From contig CM066041.1 in NCBI GenBank assembly GCA_033557465.1, forward strand, positions 159,253,532 to 159,317,531: a stretch of 64,000 bases of DNA. The letters run 5' to 3'. The number at the start of each line of letters is the position of its first letter. The first letter of the stretch is position 1. The translations under genes were made by a program, and so were the position numbers. The notes under the pieces are model-generated. The model was not told the origin of the DNA, ran no database searches, and saw only the letters and a list, made by a program, of their open reading frames with translations. Positions 1 through 10,288 of this stretch are shown here, in pieces. Origin of the DNA: Ichthyophis bannanicus. Taxonomy: Eukaryota > Chordata > Amphibia > Gymnophiona > Ichthyophiidae.

Positions 1-809
1 TTATCATAGTCTGCCTTTCGAAAGTTAAAAGGTAGTACTGTGGATTTCCTTACTATCCTTCCTCCACTAATTAAATCAAATGCAATCATACTATGATCAC
101 TATTGCCAAGTGGCCCCAACACCCTTATCTCTTGCACTAGATCTGGTGTTCCACTAAGGACTAGGTCTAATATGGCTTCCCTCTGGTCGGTTCATGAACC
201 AGCTGCTCCAAGAAGCAGTCATTTATTTCATCTAGGAACTTTATCTCCCTAGCATGACCTACTGTGACAATGACCCAGTCGATACCAGGGTAATTGAAAT
301 CACCCATTATTATTACTGTGCTGTAACTTTTGTTAGCTTCCTTGATTTCTTTGAGCATTTCATCATCCATTTGTTCATTCTGGCCAGGCAGTCGATAGTA
401 CACCCCCACTGCCATCGCCTTCCCCTTTTTACATGGAATTTCAATCCATAGAGATTGTACAGCAAATTTTGCTTCCTGCAAAACTTTAATCCTTTCTGAC
501 TCAATGCCCTCTCTAACAGAGCGCAACCCCTCTACCAATTTGATCAGCTCTATCATTACGATATAGTTTGTACCCAGGTATCACAGTATCCCACTGGTTG
601 TCCTCCTTCCACCATGTGTCTGATATTCCAATCATATCTAACCTCTCATTTAGTGCTATATATTCTAACTCTCCCATCTTATTTTTTAGACTTCTAGCAT
701 TTGCATACAAGCATTTTAGAGACTGTATTTTATTCATATTAATTTGGCTATTGGTAGGCATGGGTAATTTGGGATCTTTAAGCTTTGTCTGCTCCATACT
801 CAAGGGCAT
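1..809 (-). pseudogene. LINE ORF2 N-terminal endonuclease domain (partial)
   Basis: Endonuclease/exonuclease/phosphatase-type nuclease that nicks target DNA for LINE integration. The N-terminal part reads NARSLKN then a DTWWKE motif (the catalytic Glu block). A frameshift near 550 leads to the part with the GDFN motif, and another near 170 leads to the part ending LGNSDHSM, which carries the catalytic Asp-His pair. The three pieces are consecutive and collinear with the family domain, so the fold was complete before two or more indels. The RT half is outside the window. Confidence 0.8.
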
Positions 810-1081
810 TTGGGATACTTTAGTCTTTTTTTGGAACCTCTCTGCTTTTGGTAGTATCCTTCAAGGATACATTCTTTTGAACCATGCGCTCTTGGGCAAC
901 TGTCGGCTTTCCCCTATTATCTAGTTTAAAAGCTGCTCTATCTCCTTTTTAAAGGTTAATGCGAGCAGCCTGGTTCCATCCCGGTTAAGGTGAAGCCCAT
1001 CCCTTCAGAAGAGCCCCTCCTTTCCCCAGAATGTTCCCCAGTTCCTAACAAGTCCAAAACCCTCATCTCTGCACCATTGTC

Positions 1082-1489
1082 TCATCCATGCATTGAGACT
1101 CCAGAGCTCTGCCTGCCTTTTGGTACCTGCGCGTGGAACGGGATCATTTTGGAGAACGCTATCCTGGAAGTTCTGGATTTCAACTTCCTACCTAAAAGCC
1201 TAAATTTAGCCTCCAGAACCTCCCTACCACATTTTCCTATGTCATTGGTACTGACATGTACCAAGACAGCAGACTCCTCTCCAGCACTATCTAAGACCTT
1301 ATCTAGGTGGTGCGTGAGGTTCGCTACCTTCGCCCAGCTATCTACATGCCTAATGATCGAATCACCAACTATAATGGCTGTCCTAACCCTTCCCTCATGG
1401 GCACATGGCCCTGGAGACACATCCTCAGTGCGAGAGGGTTTTACATCACCTGGAGGACAGGTCCTAGTTACAGGATCACTTCCTGCCAC
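1082..1489 (-). pseudogene. LINE ORF1 SGNH esterase-like domain
   Basis: Carries the block I motif GDSIIRHVD (nucleophile Ser in GDS) and, about 45 residues later, HVSTNDIG, which corresponds to the GxND block with Gly replaced by Ser. SGNH esterases are a known ORF1 component of CR1-group LINEs; their role in retrotransposition is unsettled. The frame ends at about 1082, roughly 270 bp before the endonuclease ORF starts. It is out of frame with the upstream cysteine-rich part. Confidence 0.7.
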
Positions 1490-1501
1490 ACCAGGGTGAT
1501 G

Positions 1502-1795
1502 CTATCCTGTTACGTGACCTCTCTCCTTCATGGCAACAGGGATGCTGCCAGATTGGAGGTGGGACTTCAGGACTATATCCCTGTAGGTCTTGTCTATGTA
1601 CCTCTCTGTCTTTCTTATGTTTTCCAAGTCTGCTACTCTAGCCTCTAGAGAACAGACTCGTTCCCTGAGAGCAAAGAGCTCCTTGCACCTAGTGCACACA
1701 TAAGACCTCTCACCAACTGGGAGAAAATCATATATGTGACACTCGATGCAAAAGACTGGAAATCCCCCATCTCGCTGCTGAACTGCTGTCTGCAT
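1502..1795 (-). pseudogene. LINE ORF1 N-terminal zinc-finger/coiled-coil part
   Basis: 97-residue frame starting MQTAVQQRDGG. It has two CxxC pairs (CIEC and CTRC, 17 residues between them), suggesting a PHD/treble-clef-like zinc site. A leucine-rich heptad stretch follows (LRERVCSLEARVADLENI), likely a coiled coil for ORF1 multimerisation. The start is supported because upstream sequence is AT-rich and non-coding. The frame stops at 1502 just before the esterase part, so one indel separates the two halves of ORF1. Confidence 0.6.
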
Positions 1796-2334
1796 CTTAG
1801 TTTTAAGCTTGTGGTTAGATCTTTAAGGTCTTTACTTACTAAGGGTTGCTATGGATATTTATACTAATAAAACTGTATCTAATACGTTTAATATACCTTG
1901 TTCACCTGAAGCTTAATTAATCTCAGGTCCTTAGTGTATGACTGATTTGGATAACGAGCTTCACCGGAGAGCACCTCCTTTCCTTTAAGATGTGTAAGTA
2001 CCTATAAAGCTTTGATTATCCCAGGGGAGGATGGGTGCTGGGGGGGAGGGAGGGAAATAACACTTATTAAAAGAGTGCTGCCACACAGTACCCTGTTCTG
2101 TGCTGCTGAGGTAAGCTGTGACCAACTTCCTGGGTGATTAACAGTCCTTGCTTGGATAGAAGGAGTCTTTCAAAATGGCATTTAGACCTGCCACCTGGTG
2201 TTAACACCTATTGAAAAAGTTTCACGGGTCTCTTGCCCCCTAGGTAGGCCTCTTTGTAAAGGTCTCTAGAAGACTTTATTTGTTGCTCAAAGAGTACTGA
2301 CCCTGTTTTGCCTTTTATGCTAAGTTATATTCTG

Positions 2335-2590
2335 ATTTGATTTAAATTACAGCTCTTTGCTGCTGCTAGGCTCTGACTTATTATGAAATTTAAACTACAA
2401 GCTCTCTGCTGGGTTCTAAATTTAAACCAGAAAGCTCTCTTCTGTGTTTTAAATTTAAACTAAAAGTACTTTGCTGATACTAGGCCCCGAGTGAGTATTA
2501 AATTTAAACTACAGGCTCTCTTGCTGCATATGAAATGTAACCAGAAAGTTCTCTTCTGTGTTTTAAATTTAAACTGCTGCTACTAGGTCC
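2335..2590. repeat. AT-rich tandem array in LINE 5' UTR
   Basis: About four to five irregular units of roughly 50-65 bp, each with AAATTTAAAC followed by an AGCTCTCTGCTG / AGCTCTCTTCTG type segment. It lies just upstream of LINE ORF1, so it probably is (or was) the LINE 5' UTR and promoter region. Tandem 5' UTR repeats are common in LINEs. Confidence 0.6.
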
Positions 2591-2610
2591 TGACTGATTT
2601 AACAAAAAAC

Positions 2611-3207
2611 ACTGGGTTCACAGATTAATTAGCTTTAATACAAAGAAGTCCTTTCAGAAAATTCCCAGAAGTATATACTCACAAATGCAGATATCTCTCC
2701 AGAAGTAGCAGTCCCTTTTTCTAGTCCTACCAAGTCCTTAAAGAGGTTCATCCACCATGTGAGAGACTAACAAATTGCATTTGAGACTGGAAGTTTTGCA
2801 GAGATCACCTCCTTTTGATCCCAGTGAAGTTTTAGGTACTACTGCAGTTTTGTTGTGTTTTGTCTTGCAAAGAGCAGCATGTGCACCGCTGCTGCCATGT
2901 GTTGCAGGAGCCTGAGAACAGTTCCAGCTAAGGCTGAATGTGTTTCATACTGTAAAGGGGTCAGGTGCACAATTGATGCTGCCTCATCTTTGGGAAGGGA
3001 TGCGTTTGCTAGTCTCATATTGATGTTGGCTCCTATGAATAGTAGGGTTTGAGTTGGAATGAGAGCTGATTTCTGAGATTATGTAGCAGCGCTATGGTTT
3101 CTTGATGTGCATATTGGACAGTTAGCTTCCCTGTATCTTAAATAGGCATATTCTCACACATTCACCTACATTACTCACTGACAGTACCTGTGCTTTGTCT
3201 TTCTGGA
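2611..3207. other. Unassigned spacer
   Basis: No coding region, RNA gene or clear repeat structure recognised. A 65-codon frame at 2855-3052 has no similarity I can name and is probably chance. Confidence 0.5.
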
Positions 3208-3303
3208 CAGACATTTCAGGTTCTGCCATTTGGCTTCTCTTCAGTTCCTAGAATTTTCACAAAGTGCCTAGCAGTGGTGGCTGTGCATATTCAGAAGAAA
3301 GGC
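3208..3303 (+). pseudogene. Orphan DIRS reverse-transcriptase fragment
   Basis: One frame reads QVLPFGFSSVPRIFTKCLAV, then VAVHIQKKG. This is the RT segment just before the YLDD box in the DIRS copies elsewhere in the window (compare RVLPFGLASAPRLFTKCMAV in DIRS A). Nothing else of the element is recognisable around it, and the next base begins CR1-like sequence, so it is a truncated relic. Confidence 0.75.
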
Positions 3304-5456
3304 TATTTCAGGAAATGAAAAAAAGAGCCAAATGATGAAAACTGGAAACAGAGCACTGGCAAGTTAAATGCAAGGCATTGATAAGGCAGGCAAAGAGAGA
3401 ATTTGAGAAGAAACTTGCTGTGGAAGCAAAAACGCATAATAAAGACTTTTTCAAGTACATTCATAGCAAAAAAACCTGTGAGAGGTAGTTAGATCATTAG
3501 ATGATAGAGGGGTAAAAGGGGCAGTAAGAGGGGACAAGGCTATAGCAGAGAGACTGAATGAATTCTTTGCTTTGGTCTTTACTGAGGAAGATGTAGCGAT
3601 GTTACTCATGACTGAAGTGGTATTTAAAGGTGATACTACGGAAGAATTGAAAGAAATATCGATACACCGGGAAGATATATTACAATTATTCGATAAACTG
3701 AAGAGTAGCAAATCACCTGGGCCAGATGGTATACATCCAAGGGTGTTGAAAGAATTGAAATATGAGATTGCAGACCTGCTATCAGTACTCTGTGAACTAT
3801 CATTTAAATCATCTGTAATACCTGAAGATTGGAGGATGGCCAATGTAACACCAATTTTTAAAAAGGGTTCCAGGGGTGATAGGGGAAACTACAGACTGAT
3901 GAGCCTGACGTCAGTACCAGGAAAAATGGTAGAAACCATCATAAAGAACAAAATTACTCATCATGTAGATAGTCATGACTTAATGGGAGACAGCCAACAT
4001 GGCTTTAGACAAGGAAGATCTTGTCTTACTAATCTGTTATGTTTTTTGAAGGTGTGAATAAACAGGTAGACAAAGATGAGTCTGTTGATTATAGTATATC
4101 TAGACTTTCAGAAAGCCTTTGACAAGGTCCCTCATCAGAGACTTTTGGCAAAACTAAAAAGTCATGGAATAGGAGGCAGTGTACTATTGTAGATCAGGAA
4201 CTGGTTAAAAGATAGATAGCAGAGGGTAGGGGTAAATGGACAATTTTGCCAATGGAGAAAGGTGAATAGTGGTGTACCCCAGGGATCTGTGCTGGGTCCA
4301 CTGCTTTTTGACATTCATAAATGACCTGAAAAAGGGAATAAACGAGTGAGGTTATCAAATTTGCAGATGACACAAAACTATTTAAAGTTGTTAAAAACCA
4401 AGAGGATTGTGGAAAATTGCAAAAGGATCTTGATAAATTGCAAGACTGGGCATCCAAATGGCAGATGAAATTTAATGTGGACAAGTGCAAAGTTATGCAC
4501 CTAGCTAAGAACAACCCAAACTATGGCTACACGATGCAAGGTTCCACATTGGGAACCACCACCCAGGAAAAAGATTTAGGCATCATCGTGCATAACATCT
4601 TAAAACCCTCCGCCCAGTGTACAGCGGCGGCCAAGAGAGCAAATAGAATGCTAGGTAATTTAAGGAAAGGAATGGAAAATAAAACAAAGGATGATATAAT
4701 GCCTCTGTATCGTTCCATGGTGCGACCGCACCTTGAATATTGTGTGCAATTCTGGTCGCCATATCTTAAAAAGGATATAGCGTTATTAGAAAAGGTACAG
4801 AGAAGAGCCACCAAAATGGTAAAGGGGATGGAAGGATATTCCTATGAACAGAGGCTAAAAAGGTTAGGACTCTTCAAGCTGGAAAAGAGATGGTTGAGGG
4901 AAGATATGATAGAGATCTATAAATTAATGAATGGAGTGGAACAGGTTAATGTAAATCGATTGTTTACGTCATCAGAATATAAAAAAAACTAGGGGACATG
5001 CAATGAAGCTACAGGGTAACCTATTTAAGACTAATAAGAGAAAATGTTTTTTCACTCAACGTGTAATCAAACTTCCTAAACAAAGACATGGGGAGGGGTG
5101 GCCTGTACAGAGCAGCAGGTACACCTGCTCTTGCCATCTTACTGGGCAGACTAGATGGACCATACTGGTCTTTATCTGCTGTCATTTACTATGTTACCAG
5201 AAGATGTAATAAAAGCTGTTAGTGTAGCTGGGTTTAAAAAAGGTTTGGACAAGTTCCTGGAGGAAAGGTCTATAAACCATTATTAAAAGGAACCCGGGAT
5301 ATCGCTGCTTGACCCAATGCAAGCATTGAGGAACCTGTGTCTTTTGGGGAAACTCCTAGGTACTTATGACCTAGATTGGCCACTGTTGGACACAGGATAC
5401 TGGGCTTGATGGACCTTGGTCTGACCCAGTATGGCATATCTTATGTTCTTATGAAT
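3304..5456 (+). mobile_element. CR1/L3-like LINE 2, 5'-truncated
   Basis: Plus-strand LINE that begins in the endonuclease-RT linker, runs through the RT and C-terminal region, and ends in a CR1-type 3' tail (GGTCTGACCCAGTATGGC, then TTATGTTCTTATG at about 5425-5454). 5' truncation is typical of LINE insertion. It abuts DIRS B directly at 5457. Confidence 0.85.
3572..5000 (+). pseudogene. CR1-like reverse transcriptase and C-terminal region
   Basis: Target-primed RT. Conserved blocks appear in order: KSPGPDGIHPRVLKEL, PIFKKG, FRQGRSCLTNLL, then (in another frame, 4090-4160) VYLDFQKAFDKVPHQRL, then GVPQGSVLGPL, then FADDTKLF with the catalytic Asp pair. After that comes the thumb/C-terminal part LVMHL...VRPHLEYCVQFWSPYLKKDI and LLEKVQRRATK. 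At least three indels break the frame between 4057 and 4420, so it is inactive. The 4417-4992 part is open for 191 residues. Confidence 0.85.
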
Positions 5457-5544
5457 TAAAAGTGCCAAGACACATTCCTCAAATCCTCCAGGCCAGGAGG
5501 CGAGAACTCTCGATGCCTTCGGTCGTTGATGTTTTCAGGCCTCC

Positions 5545-5982
5545 ATGTTATTGGCCAGAATAAGTTCTTACATACTCTACATGGGTAAGTTCCTTCGGGA
5601 GGTTGCTAAGGATTTAGAACTAATGGTTCCTCTTCTCCCTGATAACAAGAGGGCTGATTACCTGACACTTGTAAAACATGCCCAGAATATTTCCAAATTT
5701 ATAAACAGGGCAACCTTTGACAGCTTTGAGTGTGATGGCAGAACTTCTATTTGCATTGGTGCATGTCAGATTGCTTGGTTACAAGCATCCAATCTTGAAC
5801 AGTGGGTGCAGAGTAAGCTGGGGAACATTCCTTGCACAGGGGAAAACCTTTTTGGCAAGGATTGGCAGGACAAGGCTTCTCATCTGGAATCCGAGAATAC
5901 CACTCTTGAAAGCCTTTCTAGAACCACTGCCAACCCAGCTAAGAAAAAGACTATAAAGCCTTTTTTTCAACAAGAAAAATAA
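5545..5982 (+). pseudogene. DIRS B Gag C-terminal half
   Basis: 145-residue open frame collinear with DIRS A Gag (for example LGNIPCTGENLFGK is shared exactly). Helix-rich with no catalytic motif. The downstream neighbour is the RT, as in the other copies. The upstream zinc-finger part of Gag is missing because the element starts mid-gene at 5457. Confidence 0.75.
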
Positions 5983-6009
5983 GTTTTACTCTTCTTATAC
6001 CCACACTGT

Positions 6010-7593
6010 GCACTGTCCGGTTCATGCTTCCTAGAAGGGACAGCAACAACCAAAGCAATAAAGGAAGGCTCAGACCCCCAGGGCTCATCCAACTCAACAG
6101 ACCCAGCATCCGCATGGTCTTTGACTCCTTTCTAGAGGACTTAATTGTCCTATCTCTGGACATTCCAGAGCCAGTTAACATTCCAAGCAGACTACGTTAC
6201 TTTGCCCAAAGGTGGCATCAGATAACATCAGAACATTGGACTCTTCATAGTAGCAGAGGGGTATAAACTTCACTTCCAAAGTATGCCCCCCTCCTTCTAC
6301 TCCAAGAGAGTTCAGCTCTCAGCCTCCTCTTACTACTTTCTTGGTCCAAGAGATTACTATCCTTCTAGCTCAGTGTGCAATAGAGGAGGTGCCACCCTCT
6401 CAGCAAGGCCTGGATTCTACTCCCCCTACTTCTTTATCCCAAAGGAGGTTACAGGCCCATTGTGGACCTCAGAGAATTGAACAAGTATCTGCTCCGAGCA
6501 AAATTTAAGATGATCTCTCTCAGAATTCTTCTCCTTTACTTCCAGAGTCAGGACTGGCTTTGTTCTCTAGATCTAAAGTATGCATATACCCATATTCTTA
6601 TTCACGCAGAACACAGGTTTCTATGATTCCTCTTTCAAGGAAGACATTACGAATACAGGGTTCTACCCTTCGGCCTCGCCTCTACTCCAAGAGTCTTTAC
6701 AAAATGTATGTCAGTAGTGGCAGCATTCCTAAGATCTCTAGGGATATGTGTCTTCTACTACTTAGACGACTGGCTCATCCGAACAACAGCTGTAGAGGCC
6801 AGCTCTGCTCTCTTCCGCACAATGCAGGTTCTTCAACACTTGGGATTTGTAATCATTTCCAAAATCCCAGCTCACTCCTTCTCAAACCTTAGAGTTCATA
6901 GGGGCTCTCCTAGACATGCAGCAGTCAAGAGCTTTTCTACCACATGCCTACTGCGCTTGAATTCTTCAACTAGTTTCTCAGGCAGGTATGAAAACTTTCC
7001 TAACTACTCAAGAAATGCTTCAGTTGCTGGGCCATATGGCTTCCACTGTACATGTGGTTCCCTGTGCTCGTCTGCATGTGTGTGCAGTTCAATGGACCCT
7101 GGCTTCGCAGTGGACTCAAGCATCAGGTCATCTGGGGGACAGAATCATGATCTCTGCACATCTAGTTTAGTCTCTCCAATGGTGGGAATCACCAGAAAAC
7201 CTTCTCGTAGTGTCACCTTTTCAGATGCCACCACACTAATCTACCCTGACAACAGATGCATCCAAATTGGGTTGGGGAGCTCATCTGGACAATTTCTCCA
7301 CTCAGGGTCTTTGGACTCAGCAAGAGGCATGATGTCACATAAATCAGTTGGAACTCAGAGCCATCCACAATGCTCTCAGGGTGTTCCAGGACTACCTTCG
7401 CTCCCAAACAGTTCTAGTCCAGATGGACAATCAAGTAGCCATGTTCTATGTGAACAAGCAAGGCAAAACAGTTTCTCAAGCATTGTGCAATGAAGCCCTA
7501 CATCTATTGTCTTTTGCCATACGCCATCAGATTCACCTACTAGCGGTATATCTCCCTGGCAAACAAAATCTCCTGGGAGACAAACTCAGTTGA
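6010..7593 (+). pseudogene. DIRS B reverse transcriptase-RNase H
   Basis: RT pieces in three frames: an N-terminal part to about 6480 with GFYSPYFFIPKE, a middle part at 6560-6720, then VFYYLDDWLIRT at about 6750-6790 with an intact YLDD catalytic box. RNase H follows, with MELRAIHNALRVF and VQMDNQVAMFYVNKQGKT at about 7348-7470, and LLAVYLPGKQNLLGDKLS at 7540-7590. The order matches DIRS A. Several frameshifts and an early stop make it non-functional. Confidence 0.8.
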
Positions 7594-7621
7594 GCACTAC
7601 TGCCACACGAGTGGTCTCCCC

Positions 7622-8060
7622 ATGTGGATCAGATTGCTCGAATTTTTCAGATCTGGGGGAACCCCAGATATAAACCTGTTCGCAAGTCCTCAGAATGCCA
7701 AACTTCCCTGCTTCTGTTCCAGAATACCTGCTCAGAACAGTCAGGCGATGGATGCTTTCCACCTCCACTGGGGTCGGGTCTTCCTATATGCCTACCCTCC
7801 CATTCCCCTTATCCCCAAGACTCTTTTCAAACTCCAGAGAGACAGAGGCTACATGATCCTCATAGCCCTGCGTTGGCCACGACAAATGTGGTATCCACTG
7901 CTTCTACGTCTCTCTCAAGCCAAACTTCTGGAGTTGGGATGTGCTCCGGATCTCCTATCCCAGGAGAATGGGACACTTCTGCATCCAAACCTGCAGTCCT
8001 TACATCTGACAGCATGGCTGCTGAGAGCTTAGAACTCCAGGACATCAACCTCTCTGAATA
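7622..8060 (+). pseudogene. DIRS B methyltransferase-like segment
   Basis: Reads PDINLFASPQNAKLPCFCSR, then PPIPLIPKTL and MILIALRWPRQMWYPLL. The position between RNase H and recombinase, and the D-L-(F/M)-A and PP-x-P-L-I blocks, match the Dam-like methyltransferase domain described for DIRS elements. Here the motif is PPIPL rather than the PPW seen in DIRS F and E, so catalytic capacity is doubtful. A second frame overlaps it. Confidence 0.6.
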
Positions 8061-8076
8061 GGTTACAGATATCCTT

Positions 8077-8935
8077 TTGGCTTCAAGGAAACCTTCCACA
8101 AGGTGCTCTTACGCCTTCAAGTGGCAAAGGTTTTCAATCTGGTGTTCAAAAAAGGATCTTAATCCTTTTTCCGTTCCTGTGGAAGCGTTACTTGAGTATC
8201 TCCTCCACCTCTCATCCTCTGGACTCAAAACCAATTCGGTAAGGGTCCACCCTAAGTGCCATTGCGGCATCTCACATGCCCTTAGATGGACAGCCTGTCT
8301 CCTCTCAGTCGCTTGTAGCATGCTTCATGAGGAGTCTTATTAACTCATCCTCCCATCAGGCCACCACCAGTGGCATGGGACCTCAATGTTGTTCTTGGAC
8401 AGCTTATGAAGCCACCCTTCGAACCCTAGCCACTACGTCTCTGAAGTTTCTTTCTTGGAAAGTCACCTTCCTAATTGCCCTCACTTCTGCAAGATGCAAC
8501 AGTGAGCTCCAAGCTTTAGTGACTGACCCTCCTTATACAAAAGTTTCACCATGATAAGTTAGTCCTTAGGACTCACCCTCACTTTATGCAAAGGTGGTTT
8601 CGCCTTTTCATTTAAACCAGTCGGTTTACCTTCCTGTTTTCTTCCCTAGACCTCATGCCTCTAGTGCATAAAAAAGTCTACATACTCTAGATTGCAAATG
8701 TGCCTTGGCCTTTTATCTAGAGAACTAGGCAGCACAGGAAAGCTTTACAGCTTTTTGTTGCTTTTGATTCCAGTCACCTAGGTCTACCAGTTTCCAAAGA
8801 GGACACTCTCCAAATGGATTGCAGACTGTATATCTTTTGCTTATGAGATTGCAGGACTTTCCCTTGAAGGTCATATCACAGCACACAATGTGCGAGCAAT
8901 GGCTGCCTCTATGACAAACCTATGCTCAGTGGTGA
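8077..8935 (+). pseudogene. DIRS B tyrosine recombinase
   Basis: Integrates the circular DIRS intermediate. The N-terminal core-binding part reads RKPSTRCSYAFKWQRFSIWC and LLEYLLHLSSSGLK. The catalytic part has SARCNSEL where active relatives read SARRISEL, so the first catalytic Arg is Cys. HNVRAMAASMTNL keeps the HxxR pair. Stops and frameshifts at about 8340, 8550 and 8930 break the frame. The Tyr region around CLDKDSR is shifted. Confidence 0.75.
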
Positions 8936-9161
8936 TGTAATATGCAAAGTAGCAACCATATTGCTTGGACAAGGACTCCCGCCGGGAAGCCTCATTTGGC
9001 CAGGCTGTTCTCTAGCATCTCTTTCAGACTTAGCTCAACTCCTACCCCCCCTGTCCCCGATTTCAATACAAGACATCCTTGGAGGATACATGACTCACTT
9101 AGGCCTATGTTTCACAGCTCTCTCTGTGGTCATCTCCCTGGCATCTCCAAGCTAGGGAGTC

Positions 9162-9250
9162 CCATATGTGAAGACTACATTCCTGCTTGTTCCTGGAGAT
9201 AGCATAGTTACTCACCTGTAACAGATGATCTCCGGGAACAGCAGGAATTG
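9162..9250 (+). repeat. DIRS B internal complementary region (ICR)
   Basis: Contains TTCCTGGAGAT followed immediately by AGCATAGTTACTCACC and then an inverted arm ATCTCCGGGAACA. That is the right-tip and left-tip sequence of a family 1 element joined end to end. In DIRS biology this region templates completion of the linear DNA ends and circle formation. Confidence 0.75.
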
Positions 9251-9513
9251 AGTTTTCATAACCCACCCTCCTCCCCTAGGAGTTGTATTTCTCTCTCTCC
9301 CTCCTCAGTTAGGTTTGTAGCTGAGATAGAGAAGGAGAGAGAGTTGGAAAGGCAGAAGGCAGCTACGCAGGCGCAGTGAGATGCTCCCAAACGTTTTCCT
9401 ATAGACGCTGGGGTGCATTCCCACACGGGCTCCGTTGGTGCTGCCACCCATCTGTGAAGACTCAATTCCTGCTGTTCCCTGGAAATCACCTGTTATAGGT
9501 GAGTAACTATGCT
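9251..9513 (+). repeat. DIRS B 3' inverted terminal repeat
   Basis: Inverted match to the family 1 left repeat. Contains GAGATGCTCCCAAA..., CCGTTGGTGC, and ends TCACCTGTTATAGGTGAGT then AACTATGCT. A near-consensus splice donor (TAG/GTGAGT) lies 15 bp from the tip. Confidence 0.7.
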
Positions 9514-10255
9514 GTACCTCTGTAGTCAAAGCTACGAGGCGACTTGCTCCGTCTAGGGGGAGGAAGGCCCTGGCCTGAAGAGTGTCCAGTTCGAGCCCCT
9601 ATGAACTCCAGACCCTGTGCAGTGGGTCAGATGGGACTTGGGTGATTTATCTCATACCCCAGGTGTTGCAAGACACTGATGGTGCGGTTGTGTCCCTCTT
9701 TACAAGCCAGTGCTCCAGATAAGGGAAGGCAGACCCCCTGGAGACAGAGGAACGCCTCCACCATTGCTAGGCATTAGGTAAAGACTCTTGTTGCAGAGGC
9801 TAGATTAAAGGGTAGCACCCTGTACTGGTAGTAGTCATCCCTAACCATGAATCTTTGGTACTGCATGTGGCTGGGATGAACGAGGATGTCTGTATATGCA
9901 TCTTTTAGATCCAAGGAGCACAGCCAGCCTCCCTGCTGGAGGTATGGCAGCAATGTTCCAAGGGAGAGTATCTTGAACTTGTTCAGGTTTTGCAGGTCTA
10001 GGATGGGCCTTAGGCCCCTGGTTCTAGGAAGTACCATGAGTAGAACCCCTGGCCTCTTAGGTGATGGGGCACTGGATCCACGGCTTTGTCCATGAGAAGA
10101 CCTGCAAGTTTCTGCAGTAGCAGGACCCAGTGCAGGGGAGTCCCAGAGGGCTCTCCTGGAAAGAATGGGGGGGGAGGGGCATCTGGTCCAGGTGGAGAAG
10201 GTAGCCTTCTCTGATTACCTGGAATGCCCAGGCATCTGTAGTGATGGCAGGCCAC
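9514..10255 (-). pseudogene. DIRS C reverse transcriptase (partial)
   Basis: Reads RTRGLRPILDLQNLNKFK, LGTLLPYLQQGGWLCSLDLK and YRVLPFNLASATRVFT, then a frameshift. The catalytic box at 9708-9724 translates as YLEHW where relatives have YLDDW, so both the second Asp and its neighbour context are lost. The frame then runs into the DIRS B boundary. Confidence 0.8.
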
Positions 10256-10288
10256 CAGTGGACAGCTGACCTCCTGAGGGTGGAAAGG

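Larger units (their letters stand above)
1..2610 (-). mobile_element. CR1-like LINE 1, cut by the window start
   Basis: Non-LTR retrotransposon on the minus strand. From its 5' side (right) it shows a 5' UTR with tandem repeats, an ORF1 with a cysteine-rich and an esterase part, and an ORF2 that begins with an apurinic-type endonuclease. The reverse transcriptase would lie left of base 1. The domain order is that of CR1-group LINEs. Frameshifts in both ORFs show it is decayed. The exact 5' boundary near 2610 is inferred from where the tandem array stops. Confidence 0.75.
5457..9513 (+). mobile_element. DIRS B retrotransposon (family 1), 5'-truncated
   Basis: The only plus-strand DIRS in the window. 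Gag C-terminus, RT, RNase H, methyltransferase-like segment, tyrosine recombinase, ICR and 3' ITR follow in order. The left end falls inside gag at the CR1 3' end. The right end at 9513 finishes in GAGTAACTATGCT, the reverse complement of the family 1 left tip AGCATAGTTACTC. The element closely resembles DIRS A. Frames are broken in every domain. Confidence 0.85.

Noticed and set aside
9162..9513. Possible solo LTR or endogenous retrovirus end
   Set aside because: The repeats are inverted rather than direct, no TG..CA ends or protease/integrase are seen, and the neighbours encode a tyrosine recombinase, so DIRS fits and a retrovirus does not.
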